The position numbers and the translations under genes are program-made. The notes beneath the pieces are model-generated. The model did no database searches. It saw only the letters and a list, made by a program, of their open reading frames with translations, and was not told where the DNA came from. Positions 34,825-43,188 of a stretch of DNA of 64,000 nt are shown here, piece by piece. Source of the DNA: JAAXGI01 sp965206975 (lineage in GTDB: Bacteria > Gemmatimonadota > Gemmatimonadetes > Longimicrobiales > Gaopeijiaceae); the NCBI GenBank assembly GCA_965206975.1, contig OZ242253.1, forward strand, positions 806,001 through 870,000. Reading direction: 5' to 3'. Position 1 is the stretch's first letter. The number at the start of each line of letters is the position of its first letter.

Positions 34825-35970
34825 ATGCCTCGGAACTCAATGCGCACCGCCCTCGCCGCCCTCATCCTCGTGGGCCTCGGCCACGCCGCCCCGCTCTCCG
34901 CCCAGAGTGCCGGTGAGACGCTCCGTGACGAGTTCCCCGAGCTCGCCGGCCTCTTTGACGCCTTCGACGTCACGCAGGCGGCGATGTACGACCGGCTTCT
35001 CGCGATCACCGAGTCCAGCGACTCAGCCGCGGGGCGGGCCGAGCTCCGCGAATCACTCATGCGCGCGATGAGCATGTCGATGGCCGAGATGATGGCCGAG
35101 ATGAACCAAATGATGGACATGGGCATGATGGCCGGCCCCTTCGGGATGCTCGAGACGAATGCGGCGCAGGAGCTGAGGGCCCTGATACAGACGGAGCCCT
35201 CCCCCGAGGAGGCCCGAACCTCCCTGCCTGGGAGCGAGGCGCTGACCGAGAGGGCCGCGGCCGTCATCGCGCACGGCCGGGAGTTCCAGGCCCGGCTCTT
35301 CGACATCTATGCCGACGGTGGGATCATGGACAAGCAGGCCGCCGTGGACGAGGCGGTCGAAGAGTACCTCTCCGACCCGAATTCCGTCGCCGCCGAGGCG
35401 AAGAACCCCGTCCTCATGTACGGCCACCCCTTCGCGGGCGCGATGAGGACCGGACACCCGCAGATCAGCGGGCTCTTCTGGGCCTCGCAGTGGCTGCAAC
35501 TGGCTTCGCTCGAGCCTCTCATGTCGGGGGGCGACGTACCGGCGGGGCTGAACACGGCGATCGAGCGCTACGAGGCGAAGGTCACCGGGATGGGCGACAT
35601 GTCCCCCGTGCCCACCGAGATCCCGATGGTGCCAGCGATCGCCCCCCTCCTCCTGAACCGCCACCCCGAGGCGGCGTGGATCATCGACAACGTGAACATT
35701 CTCGAGCTCGTGATCGCGGACCTCCTCGTCCACCCGGACGTGGAGGATCGCGCCGGCTCGATCGACGCGATCGCGGCCGAGTTCACAGACAAGGGGTCGA
35801 ACATCCTGATGGGGTCGATGGGTTACCGGGACTACCTCCTCTCCGCCCTTCGGACCGGGATCTACAACCAGGGCGGGCCCGCCCTGGGTCAGCTGGCCCG
35901 CTCCGAGCGGAACCGCTCCCGGATGGAGATGGAGATGGGGGGACACGTTTCGCTGCCCGGGATGAACTAG
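34825..35970 (+). CDS. exported protein of unknown function with Met-rich segment
   Basis: A 381-residue protein I do not recognise. A signal peptide (TALAALILVGLGHAAPLSAQ) is clear; the start could be ATG 34825 (used here), 34840 or 34750, and none has a strong ribosome-binding site. After the signal comes a helical region with a striking stretch of about ten Met within 22 residues (near residues 75-100), then a mixed alpha/beta or helical body (GHPFAGAMRTGHPQISGLFW, VELVIADLLVHPDVED-like) and a Met-rich end. No catalytic motif is evident. Met clusters can bind Cu(I), but this is only a possibility. It is convergent with the GMC gene, 24 bp away. Confidence 0.7.
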   Translation: MPRNSMRTALAALILVGLGHAAPLSAQSAGETLRDEFPELAGLFDAFDVTQAAMYDRLLAITESSDSAAGRAELRESLMRAMSMSMAEMMAEMNQMMDMGMMAGPFGMLETNAAQELRALIQTEPSPEEARTSLPGSEALTERAAAVIAHGREFQARLFDIYADGGIMDKQAAVDEAVEEYLSDPNSVAAEAKNPVLMYGHPFAGAMRTGHPQISGLFWASQWLQLASLEPLMSGGDVPAGLNTAIERYEAKVTGMGDMSPVPTEIPMVPAIAPLLLNRHPEAAWIIDNVNILELVIADLLVHPDVEDRAGSIDAIAAEFTDKGSNILMGSMGYRDYLLSALRTGIYNQGGPALGQLARSERNRSRMEMEMGGHVSLPGMN

Positions 35971-35994
35971 GAGACGCCCCGGCTCCCCGCCGGC

Positions 35995-37701
35995 TCAGCT
36001 GGCGATATCGGGCCAGGCCTCGACGAGGCGCTCTGCGCTCCGCCACGCGAGCGCTTGGACAGTAAGCGTCGGGTTTCGAGCGCCGCTCGTCCCCATCACA
36101 GACGCACCGAGAAGACCCACGTTCCCCGCCTCGTGGGAGAAGCCCCAGCGGTCCACCACATTCGTCTGGGGCTCGTCACCCATCCGCGTGCCCCCGTACG
36201 CGTGGGTCGTCACCCCCATCGTGCTCCCGAGCCCGGACGGACTTACCTCGACGGCCCCAGCCGCCCGGTACCACTCGATCATCTTCTCCTGTAGGAAGGC
36301 GGCGATCCCGAGCTCGTTGTCGCGGTAGGAGGCGGTGATCCGTATGACGGGACGGCCGAGTGGGTCCGTCACTGCGGGATCCAGGTCCAGGTAGTTCGTA
36401 TCGTAGGGGAGCGTCGTCTTCTGGATGTAGGAGTTCACGGACCGGTCCGCGTTCTCCCGGATGAACCTCTTCCAGGCGCTCCCCCAGTTCGGCCCGCGCC
36501 CGAAGGTACTCATGCTCGCGGCCCCGATCGGACGGCGATCGGAGTAGACCCAGAGGTTGCCGCCACCGATGAAGGGGACCTCGGAGTGGTCGAAGTTGTC
36601 GTCGGCGAAGTCGTCGACTGCCACCCCCTGCGCGGGGAGCCCGTACCACGCCCCCAGCTCGAAGGGGAAGAGCGCGGATACGCCCGCACCCTGGTGATGG
36701 CTGAAGTAGTGGCGTCCAACCTGCCCGTGGTTGTTCGAGAGGCCCTCCGGGTACGCCTTCGAGCGGGAGAGGAGAAGCATCCGGACGTTCTCGTAGGTGT
36801 AGCCCGCGAGGAGGACGACCCTCGCCGGCTGGAAGAACTCGTCGGTGCCGGTCACATACCGTACCCCGGTGGCCCTACCCTCCCCGTCCACCTCGACGCT
36901 CGTGACGTGGGCCCTCGGGATCACGCTGAGGTTTCCCGTCTTGAGCGCCTTCGGGATCGTCGTCACGTACGTTGCGCTCTTCGCATCGACGTGGCATCCG
37001 CCCTTGCTGCAGTGCCCGTGGTATACGCACCCGGGCCGGCCCTCGTAGGGCTCGGTCGTGATCGCCGCGGGTCCCGGGAAGGGCGTCCACCCGAGCGAAT
37101 TCGCCGCCCCCGCCATTCGCTCGAGGAAGGCCGTCCAGCGGAGCGGGGGCATCGGGTACTCCCGCGAGCGCGGCCCCTCGAAGGGATTCCCGCGCGAATC
37201 GATCATCCCCTGGACGTTGCCCGCCTGGCCGGAGACGCCCACCTCCCGCTCCACGATGTCGTAGAAGGGCTCGAGCTCGTCGTAATCGAGCGGCCAGTCC
37301 TCGACGGTGGAGCCCGCCGGGATCTGGGACGCCCCGTACCTCCGCGTCGTCTCGCTCACGACGCGGAAGTCCCACGGGTTCAGCCGCCAGCTCTGCGCCC
37401 AATAGTGGATCGACGTTCCGCCGACGGCATTCATCATCGGGTGCGTCCCGACCTGCACGGCGGTCTCCGACGGGTTGCCGCGGACGGTCGGCCGCTCCTC
37501 CTGGGTCTTCTTCACGATGAAGGGCCAGTCGCGGACGTTGTTTCGGATCTCGTCCGGAACGAAGTCGCGGCGGTCGAGCCAGGTGCCGGCCTCGAGCCCC
37601 ACGACTCTGAGGCCCGCACGGGCGAGGGGCAGGACGGCCACGCCCCCGGCTGCTCCCATCCCTACGACTACGACGTCGGCGTCGGGGTTCTTTCTGGGCA
37701 T
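35995..37701 (-). CDS. GMC-family FAD-dependent oxidoreductase (gluconate-dehydrogenase large-subunit type)
   Basis: A 568-residue flavoprotein. The FAD-binding Rossmann motif is at the start: DVVVVGMGAAGGVAVLPLA (about residues 9-27). Further signs are THPMMNAVGGTSIHYWAQ, HCSKGGCHVDAKSATY with a Cys pair, the C-terminal GGTRMGDEP and NPTLTVQALAWRSAERL. It has no signal peptide, so it is probably carried out of the cell with the Tat-signal subunit encoded seven bp upstream, as in gluconate 2-dehydrogenase complexes. These oxidise a sugar or alcohol and pass electrons to a cytochrome c, which is not encoded here. The exact substrate is unknown. Confidence 0.92.
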   Translation of the reverse strand: MPRKNPDADVVVVGMGAAGGVAVLPLARAGLRVVGLEAGTWLDRRDFVPDEIRNNVRDWPFIVKKTQEERPTVRGNPSETAVQVGTHPMMNAVGGTSIHYWAQSWRLNPWDFRVVSETTRRYGASQIPAGSTVEDWPLDYDELEPFYDIVEREVGVSGQAGNVQGMIDSRGNPFEGPRSREYPMPPLRWTAFLERMAGAANSLGWTPFPGPAAITTEPYEGRPGCVYHGHCSKGGCHVDAKSATYVTTIPKALKTGNLSVIPRAHVTSVEVDGEGRATGVRYVTGTDEFFQPARVVLLAGYTYENVRMLLLSRSKAYPEGLSNNHGQVGRHYFSHHQGAGVSALFPFELGAWYGLPAQGVAVDDFADDNFDHSEVPFIGGGNLWVYSDRRPIGAASMSTFGRGPNWGSAWKRFIRENADRSVNSYIQKTTLPYDTNYLDLDPAVTDPLGRPVIRITASYRDNELGIAAFLQEKMIEWYRAAGAVEVSPSGLGSTMGVTTHAYGGTRMGDEPQTNVVDRWGFSHEAGNVGLLGASVMGTSGARNPTLTVQALAWRSAERLVEAWPDIAS

Positions 37702-37708
37702 GTCAAGC

Positions 37709-38398
37709 TCACTCGTACGCGGAACGCCGGAGCGGCTCGAGCGTTCCGGCCTCGAGCCCCTCCTGATCCTCGGCGCTCACCGCGCGCCGGGGTCCCGGAT
37801 AGCCGATAAGGTCCCACCCAATGAAGTCCCTGTTGCCCCCGTAGGCCGGGTCCCCGAAGGTGGCCTGCCAAGTGTGGGCGCGGACCGTGTTGAAGAAGGC
37901 GGCGGAGCTCCCGAGGAAGCCGGCTCCGCTCCCCGTGGCTCCGCCCGTCTGGAGATCGAAGAGGACGGAGTCCTGCTCGTGCTCCGGCAGCCCTGTAAAG
38001 GGGGCGCCGCGCGCGTACTCGGCGTACCGGTCGAGGGCGAGAAGACCGGCGCGGTAGAGCTCGCGCGAGCCCGCGAGAGCGCCGCCCAGCTCCCGGTCGA
38101 TGTAGTCGAGCGCCCCCGCCTCCGTCGCCCCCGGGCCGGACTCGTCGCTCGGGATCAGCCGCCCAATCATCGCATCGAGGATCTCCCGCTCTCCAGCCGT
38201 CAGGTTCCGGGGCGCGGCCCCTCCTTCCGGAAGCGGGGCCGCGGGGACGGCCGTCTCGTCGGGGAGAACCTCGCCCTCGCCCTCGGAAGCCCCGCCGAAC
38301 GGTCCGGGAAGGATCGCGGCCGCGCCGGCCAGGCCGGCCCCCCGAAGCAGCTCCCGCCGGGACAATTTCTTCGGCGTACGAGTCCCGTCACCGGCCAT
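37709..38398 (-). CDS. gluconate 2-dehydrogenase subunit 3 family protein with Tat signal
   Basis: A 229-residue small subunit. The ATG (complement of 38396-38398) has an excellent AAAGGAGG six bases upstream. The N-terminus LSRRELLRGAGLAGAAAI is a twin-arginine signal. The body follows the subunit-3 pattern: LTAGEREILDAMIGRLIPSD, ALDYIDRELGGAL, a Tyr/Arg helix, and FFNTVRAHTWQATFGDPAYGGN, a family hallmark. It pairs with the GMC flavoprotein immediately downstream and probably acts as the export partner and membrane-side subunit. It is likely in one transcript with the PEBP gene upstream. Confidence 0.92.
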   Translation of the reverse strand: MAGDGTRTPKKLSRRELLRGAGLAGAAAILPGPFGGASEGEGEVLPDETAVPAAPLPEGGAAPRNLTAGEREILDAMIGRLIPSDESGPGATEAGALDYIDRELGGALAGSRELYRAGLLALDRYAEYARGAPFTGLPEHEQDSVLFDLQTGGATGSGAGFLGSSAAFFNTVRAHTWQATFGDPAYGGNRDFIGWDLIGYPGPRRAVSAEDQEGLEAGTLEPLRRSAYE

Positions 38399-38415
38399 AT
38401 CCGCCTCCTTTCGCG

Positions 38416-39078
38416 TCAATCCGAGCCGTCCTCGACGCCCGGCCGGCTCCCGGGAAGATCCCCGCCCCTCCACTCCCACGGCTCCGGCATCGGGACCCGC
38501 TCATAGACGGGCACGAGGGCGCCCTCCCCGATCACGTGACCCTCGATTGCGGCGAGGAGCTCCTCGCGTTCGAGCCCGGGCGGGAGGTCAAGTTCGGCAT
38601 CGAGCGCGTATACCGCGAAGTGGTAGTGGTGGAGGCTCCCCGCGGGCGGGGCCGGGCCCCGGTACATCGGGAGGCCCCAGCTGTTGTTTCCCTGCACGGC
38701 TCCCGCGATCTCCGCCGGCATCGGCTCGAGCGGATCGAAGGGGATCCCCTCCGGGAGGCCGGGCGCGGTCGCGGGGATGTTGTAGATGATCCAGTGGACC
38801 CAGGGAGGGGGATTGCCGGCCCCGTGGTCCTGGCAGACGACGGCGAGCTCCCTCGTCCCGGGCGGAAGGTGGGACCAGACGATCGGGGGCGAGAGGTTCC
38901 TTCCGTCGGGGGCATAGTCGCGCGGGATCGGCTCCCCCGTCCTGAGAACCGGGCTTCCGACCACGATGAGCTCGGGCGCCTGCGCCTCCATTCCCGGCGG
39001 CAGCGCGGCAACGCCGACGACGAGGCCGAAGGCCCCGAGGGAGGCGATCCTTCTCACCGGGTACCGAAGCGACACCAT
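38416..39078 (-). CDS. exported YbhB/YbcL-type PEBP (Raf-kinase-inhibitor-like) protein
   Basis: A 220-residue protein. The ATG (complement of 39076-39078) has GGAGG five bases upstream and gives a signal peptide ending near PPGMEAQA. The PEBP core is clear: DYAPDGRNLSPPIVW, AVVCQDHGAG, WVHWIIYNIPA, NNSWGLPMYRGPAPP and HHYHFAVYALDAELDLPPG. Bacterial members bind small anions or phosphorylated ligands; no enzymatic role is established. First gene behind the promoter at 39128-39157 and followed 17 bp later by the Tat-signal subunit. Confidence 0.9.
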   Translation of the reverse strand: MVSLRYPVRRIASLGAFGLVVGVAALPPGMEAQAPELIVVGSPVLRTGEPIPRDYAPDGRNLSPPIVWSHLPPGTRELAVVCQDHGAGNPPPWVHWIIYNIPATAPGLPEGIPFDPLEPMPAEIAGAVQGNNSWGLPMYRGPAPPAGSLHHYHFAVYALDAELDLPPGLEREELLAAIEGHVIGEGALVPVYERVPMPEPWEWRGGDLPGSRPGVEDGSD

Positions 39079-39127
39079 CGTTCCTCCGTCCCTCCCTGGG
39101 GAAGAGCCGACAAGCTCCTTCCCGGCG

Positions 39128-39157
39128 AACATACCGGCGCCAGTTTTGCACGGTCAA
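39128..39157 (-). promoter_or_regulatory. candidate sigma-70-type promoter
   Basis: Minus strand TTGACC (39152-39157), 18-bp spacer, TATGTT (39128-39133). It would start transcription near 39121, leaving a leader of about 40 bases before the PEBP start codon with its GGAGG site. It drives the PEBP, subunit-3 and GMC genes. Confidence 0.5.
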
Positions 39158-39297
39158 GCAGGGAGGAAGCCGGGAGCGGGCCGTCCAGGCCCGTCCAGGC
39201 AGTCCGCCGGCTTCCCCCGGGCGGCGGGATTCCCGATCGGGCGGCGAGTCACTACCATGGATGGAGACGACCCCGTCGACCCCGAGCCAGACACGCC

Positions 39298-39669
39298 ATG
39301 TCCCGGATTGTCCGCCACACGAGTAAGATTCCCGTTGAGCCCGTCGGGGCCGCCAGCTCGACCACCCGGCAGGTGCTGACCGGACCCGGCGAGGGAGCCG
39401 GGTTCCACATGCGACGATTCGCGATCGGGGCGGGGGGCGGAATGCCTCGCCACAAGAACCTGGTCGAGCACCAGCAGTACGTTCTCGGCGGCCGGGCCGA
39501 GGTCGGGGTCGGGGAGGAGGTTCATCGCGTCAAGGCGGGTGACGTGGTCCATATCCCCGGCGGAACGCCTCACTGGTACCGCACCGAGGGGAGCGAGCCC
39601 TTCGAGTTTCTCTGCATCGTTCCGGACGACGAGGACAGGATCGAGCTCGTGGCCGATGAGGCGGAGTGA
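39298..39669 (+). CDS. small single-domain cupin protein
   Basis: A 123-residue cupin. Metal-type cupin motifs are partly kept: GGGMPRHKNLVEHQQYVLGG (cupin 1, with His and Glu) and VKAGDVVHIPGGTPHWYRTEG (cupin 2, with His). The protein could be a metal-binding enzyme or a sensor. The start ATG 39298 has only a weak upstream purine stretch. Its stop overlaps the GTG of the ACT-domain gene (GTGA), so the two are translated together, which suggests a functional link such as ligand sensing. No substrate can be named. Confidence 0.85.
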   Translation: MSRIVRHTSKIPVEPVGAASSTTRQVLTGPGEGAGFHMRRFAIGAGGGMPRHKNLVEHQQYVLGGRAEVGVGEEVHRVKAGDVVHIPGGTPHWYRTEGSEPFEFLCIVPDDEDRIELVADEAE

Positions 39670-40355
39670 GGCCCGTGGCCCCTGAACGCGCGGAATCGAG
39701 GGATTCCGCACTCGGCCTCCTCGTCCGGACAGAGAGCAGGCCGGGCGTGCTCCATCAGCTAAGCGGGGTGATCGCGCGCCTCGGGGGGGATATCACCTGG
39801 GTCGTGATCCTGGGCGGCGACCGGCCCGTCGACAGCGTCTTCTTCGAGATCCAGGGCCTCAGGACGCTGACTCCCGTGATCGAGGAGCTCAAGGCGCTCT
39901 CCGCGGTAATCGACGTCACCGAGGAGCAGACGCACCGGCGGGTCTTCGGGAAGCGCGTGATTATCATGGGTGGGGGAGCGCAAGTCGGGCAGGTCGCGGT
40001 GGGCGCCGTCGCGGAGGCGGATCGGCACAACCTCAGGGGGGAACGCATCTCGGTCGACACGATCCCGCTCGTCGGCGAGTCCGCGCTGGCCGAGGCGGTT
40101 CTCTCGGCGTCGCGGCTCCCGAGAGCCCGCGTCCTTGTGCTCGCGGGCGCGCTGATGGGGGGCGAGATCGAGGCCGCCGTGCGGAAGGTACGGGAGCGGG
40201 GTCTCATCGTCGTGTCGCTGAACATGGCCGGCTCCGTCCCCGATGCTGCAGACCTGGTCGTGACGGACCCGATCCAGGCGGGCGTGATGGCCGTGATGGC
40301 CGTAGCTGAGACGGCGCGGTTCGATGTCCGGAAGTTGAAGAAGAGGGTCTACTGA
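39666..40355 (+). CDS. ACT-domain protein with DUF5612-like C-terminal domain
   Basis: A 229-residue protein. An N-terminal ACT domain is visible (LGLLVRTESRPGVLHQLSGVI then GDITWVVILGG and VFFEIQGL, residues about 15-85). The remaining 130 residues read KRVIIMGGGAQVGQVAVGAV, VDTIPLVGESALAEAV, RVLVLAGALMGGEIEAAV and LIVVSLNMAGSVPDAADLVVTDP, which fits the DUF5612 domain known mostly from archaea. This looks like a nucleotide- or amino-acid-sensing regulatory protein of the cytosol. The GTG start overlaps the cupin stop. The archaeal affinity is from memory of the family and could reflect lateral transfer. Confidence 0.78.
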   Translation: MRPVAPERAESRDSALGLLVRTESRPGVLHQLSGVIARLGGDITWVVILGGDRPVDSVFFEIQGLRTLTPVIEELKALSAVIDVTEEQTHRRVFGKRVIIMGGGAQVGQVAVGAVAEADRHNLRGERISVDTIPLVGESALAEAVLSASRLPRARVLVLAGALMGGEIEAAVRKVRERGLIVVSLNMAGSVPDAADLVVTDPIQAGVMAVMAVAETARFDVRKLKKRVY

Positions 40356-40524
40356 CGGGACAGGGGAAGACCACAGGGTCCCCAGCCCGGCAGGTTCCTT
40401 TGGCGGCGATGGGCTCCGGGCGGTACGTTGCAGGCTCCCGACGATGTGCGGACGGACCGGGGAAGAAGCGCACAGGCACGTCGATCCTTCCTTCCCGACG
40501 AGACGATCCCGAGCACCTGAGCGT

Positions 40525-41112
40525 ATGAATGTATTCGTGCTGTGCACCGGCCGGAGCGGGTCGACAACGTTCTACCGGGCATGCCGGCACATCACGAACT
40601 ACTCGGCAGGCCACGAGCTCAACACCTCCGAGGTCGGGCGCGCACGTCTGGACTACCCTGAAGACCACATCGAGGTGGACAACCGTCTCAGCTGGCTCCT
40701 CGGCAGACTCGATCAGGCGTACGGGGACCGCGCCTTCTACGTTCACCTGACCCGCGAGGAGGAGGCGACGGCAAGAAGCTTCGACCGGCGGTGGGCGAGC
40801 CGGTACTCCATCATCCGGGCGTATGCGGAGGGGGTCCTTCGGAGAAAGGACCAGACCGAGGCACTCTGCCGGGACATGATCCAAACCGCGAATGCGAACA
40901 TCGTGCACTTCGTGAGCGCCAAGAGCCGGACGCTGACGATTCGCCTCGAGGAGGCCCGAGAGCGCTTTCCGGAGTTCTGGGACGCGATCGGGGCCGAGGG
41001 CCGGCTCGAGGATGCACTGAGGGAGTTCGATGTCCGGCACAACCCTTCCCCGCCCCGCTCCTCGCGCATGTACGCCCGGCTCCGCTGGAAGGTGAGAAGC
41101 GCATTCAGATAG
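40525..41112 (+). CDS. short sulfotransferase-like protein
   Basis: A 195-residue protein with an N-terminal P-loop-like CTGRSGSTTFYRACRHI (about residues 7-23), the PAPS-binding pattern of sulfotransferases, then NYSAGHE. Conserved Arg and Tyr helices follow. Compared with typical sulfotransferases (250-320 residues) it is short and lacks a clear 3'-PSB motif, though RYSIIRAYAEGV could occupy that region. The ATG is at 40525. No sulfate-activation genes are nearby. It is convergent with rtcB, 17 bp away. The 168 bp upstream show no gene. Confidence 0.72.
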   Translation: MNVFVLCTGRSGSTTFYRACRHITNYSAGHELNTSEVGRARLDYPEDHIEVDNRLSWLLGRLDQAYGDRAFYVHLTREEEATARSFDRRWASRYSIIRAYAEGVLRRKDQTEALCRDMIQTANANIVHFVSAKSRTLTIRLEEARERFPEFWDAIGAEGRLEDALREFDVRHNPSPPRSSRMYARLRWKVRSAFR

Positions 41113-41129
41113 GCGCCCGGCGCGGGCCG

Positions 41130-42590
41130 CTATCCCTTCAGGACGCCGAGCGGCCTGAGGCGAACCACCTTCCGGCCGATTCCCGCCCGGTCCACGACAT
41201 CGACCACGTCCGAAACGTCCTTATACGCCTCCGGGAGCTCTTCGGCCACCGTGGACATCGACGAGGCGCGCACCTCGATCCCCCGCTCCCGGAAGTCCCG
41301 CTTCAGATCCCGGCCCCGGGCGTCCCGCTTCGCCTGTCGCCGGCTCTTCCGTCGGCCGGCCCCGTGGCACGTCGAGCCGAAGGTCTCCTCGAAGGCGCCC
41401 TCGGTCCCGAGAAGAACGAAGGAGTACCTGCCCATGTCGCCGGGGATGAAGACGGGCTGGCCCAGATCGCGGTACGCTTCGACGATGTGGGGATGCCCCG
41501 GCGGAAACGCCCTGGTCGCGCCCTTCCGGTGGACCCAGAGTTCCCGCTCCTCCCCGTCCACCGTATAGCGTTCCGGCTTCGCATTGTTGTGCGCCACGTC
41601 GTAGACCAGAGCCATCCCGAGATCCCGCTCCGAGGCACGGAAGAGTTCGGCGAAGCTACAGCGCACCTGGTGGCCCATCATCTGCCGGCTCGCGAAGGCA
41701 TAGTTCGCCGCCCCTCGCATCGCCCCGATGTAGCGGCGCCCCTCCACGGAGTCGACAGGGGCGCACGCGAGCTGCCTGTCGGGGAGTTCGATCCCGTACC
41801 GTTCCGCCGCCCGGAGCATGGTCTCCAGATAGTCGTCGCAGACCTGGTAGCCGAGCCCGCGCGAGCCCGAGTGAATGAGCACCGTGACGGTGCCCCGATC
41901 GAGGCCCAGGTGCCCAGCCGCCGCCGCGTCGTAGACCTCGTCCACGAATCCGACCTCGATGAAGTGGTTCCCGCTTCCGACGGTCCCCAGCTGGTCCCTC
42001 CCCCGCTCCACCGCCCGCCCGCTCACCGCCTCCGGGTGCGCATCGAGGAGCTGGCCGTGGTCCTCGATGTACGCGAGATCCTCCGGCCACCCGTACCCCC
42101 GGGAGACCGTCCACTCCGCGCCCCGGGTGAGAACGTCCCGCACCTCCGAAGTCGTGAGCGCCGCCTTCCTGTACCCCCGCCCGACTCCCGCGGGGACCCG
42201 GCGGTAGAGGTCGTCCATCAGCGCCCCGATCCGGGGCCGCACCTCCTCCGCGGTGAGCTCCGAGCGGTGCAGCCGGACGCCGCAGTTGATGTCGTATCCC
42301 ACCCCGCCGGGGGAGATCACGCCCCCCTCCTCGGGGCTGAAGGCGGCGACCCCGCCGATCGCGAATCCGTACCCCCAGTGTATGTCCGGCATCCCGATCG
42401 ACTTCCCGACGATGCCGGGAAGACTCGCGACGTTCGCCACCTGGGCGACGGCGCCGCTCCCCCGAATCTCGCCCATCATATCGGCCGTCGCGAAGATGAG
42501 CCCCTCGACTCGCATCGCTCCCTGGAGGGGAACCCGCCAGCGGAAGTCGTCGACCCGCTCGACGCCGAACTCTCCGCTCGAGCGCGTCAT
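41130..42590 (-). CDS. rtcB: RNA-splicing ligase RtcB
   Basis: A 486-residue GTP-dependent, Mn2+-dependent RNA ligase that seals 2',3'-cyclic phosphate and 5'-OH ends. Active-site elements are visible: MPDIHWGYGFAIGGVAAF, GGVGYDINCGVR (metal-binding Asp and Cys), GSGNHFIEV, IHSGSRGLGY, DVAHNNAK and STCHGAGR, where the His becomes guanylylated, followed by RKSRRQAK. The length is normal. The ATG overlaps the stop of the archease gene upstream (ATGA), the classical pairing. The role is RNA repair or tRNA healing; no RtcA cyclase or RtcR regulator is seen here. Confidence 0.97.
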   Translation of the reverse strand: MTRSSGEFGVERVDDFRWRVPLQGAMRVEGLIFATADMMGEIRGSGAVAQVANVASLPGIVGKSIGMPDIHWGYGFAIGGVAAFSPEEGGVISPGGVGYDINCGVRLHRSELTAEEVRPRIGALMDDLYRRVPAGVGRGYRKAALTTSEVRDVLTRGAEWTVSRGYGWPEDLAYIEDHGQLLDAHPEAVSGRAVERGRDQLGTVGSGNHFIEVGFVDEVYDAAAAGHLGLDRGTVTVLIHSGSRGLGYQVCDDYLETMLRAAERYGIELPDRQLACAPVDSVEGRRYIGAMRGAANYAFASRQMMGHQVRCSFAELFRASERDLGMALVYDVAHNNAKPERYTVDGEERELWVHRKGATRAFPPGHPHIVEAYRDLGQPVFIPGDMGRYSFVLLGTEGAFEETFGSTCHGAGRRKSRRQAKRDARGRDLKRDFRERGIEVRASSMSTVAEELPEAYKDVSDVVDVVDRAGIGRKVVRLRPLGVLKG

Positions 42591-43054
42591 ACGTCGAAGA
42601 CGACCCGTGCGAACCAGCCGCCGCCCCGCCGCTCGACGACCAGGCCGTGATACGTCACCCCCTTGATCTCGCGGACGGGTCTCGATTCCACGCGGCCCAC
42701 GGCGACCGTCGCTTCGACCGAGGCGCGGCCCCGGCCGGCCGCCTCGACCCGGGCGAAATCGAAGGTCGAGGGCGCGAGGCCGTCGACCTCCTGCCAGTAG
42801 AGGATCTCCTGCAACCAGCGCCGGAGGAGAGAGGGGAGATCCGCGGCCGAGAGGCGGAGCACCCGGACCCGGCCCCCGACCTCGGGAGGGACCGGGGCCT
42901 CGAGCGCCATCCAGACGGCTGCGAGCGCGGCTCTCTCGAAGAGCGTCGGTAGAGCCGGGGCCACTACCTCGATCGCGATGTCGGCCGTGTGATCGACCGC
43001 GCGCGCTCCCGGCACCGGAAGTTCACCCGAGGGGAGGAGAGGCGGCGTAGGCAT
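42587..43054 (-). CDS. archease (RtcB activator)
   Basis: A 155-residue protein. The archease signature VDHTADIAIEVVA with the metal-binding Asp is at residues about 20-32. Further on are FERAALAAVWMALE, LLRRWLQEILYW, and EIKGVTYHGLVVE with the conserved His, then the terminal VFDV that completes the metal site. Archease speeds guanylylation of RtcB and allows multiple turnovers. Translation is coupled to rtcB by a four-base overlap. The ATG is the complement of 43052-43054. Confidence 0.95.
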   Translation of the reverse strand: MPTPPLLPSGELPVPGARAVDHTADIAIEVVAPALPTLFERAALAAVWMALEAPVPPEVGGRVRVLRLSAADLPSLLRRWLQEILYWQEVDGLAPSTFDFARVEAAGRGRASVEATVAVGRVESRPVREIKGVTYHGLVVERRGGGWFARVVFDV

Positions 43055-43188
43055 CGCGGACCGGGCTTCGCTTCCTCGGCTGTCGCAGTTCGGGCTCGAG
43101 GCAGTACCCCCGTTCCGGCGGCGAGCCGCGCCCGGGAAGACGGGAAGCGCGCGGGCGGAGCGCCGCCCCTCCCGGGAAGACTCGCGAT

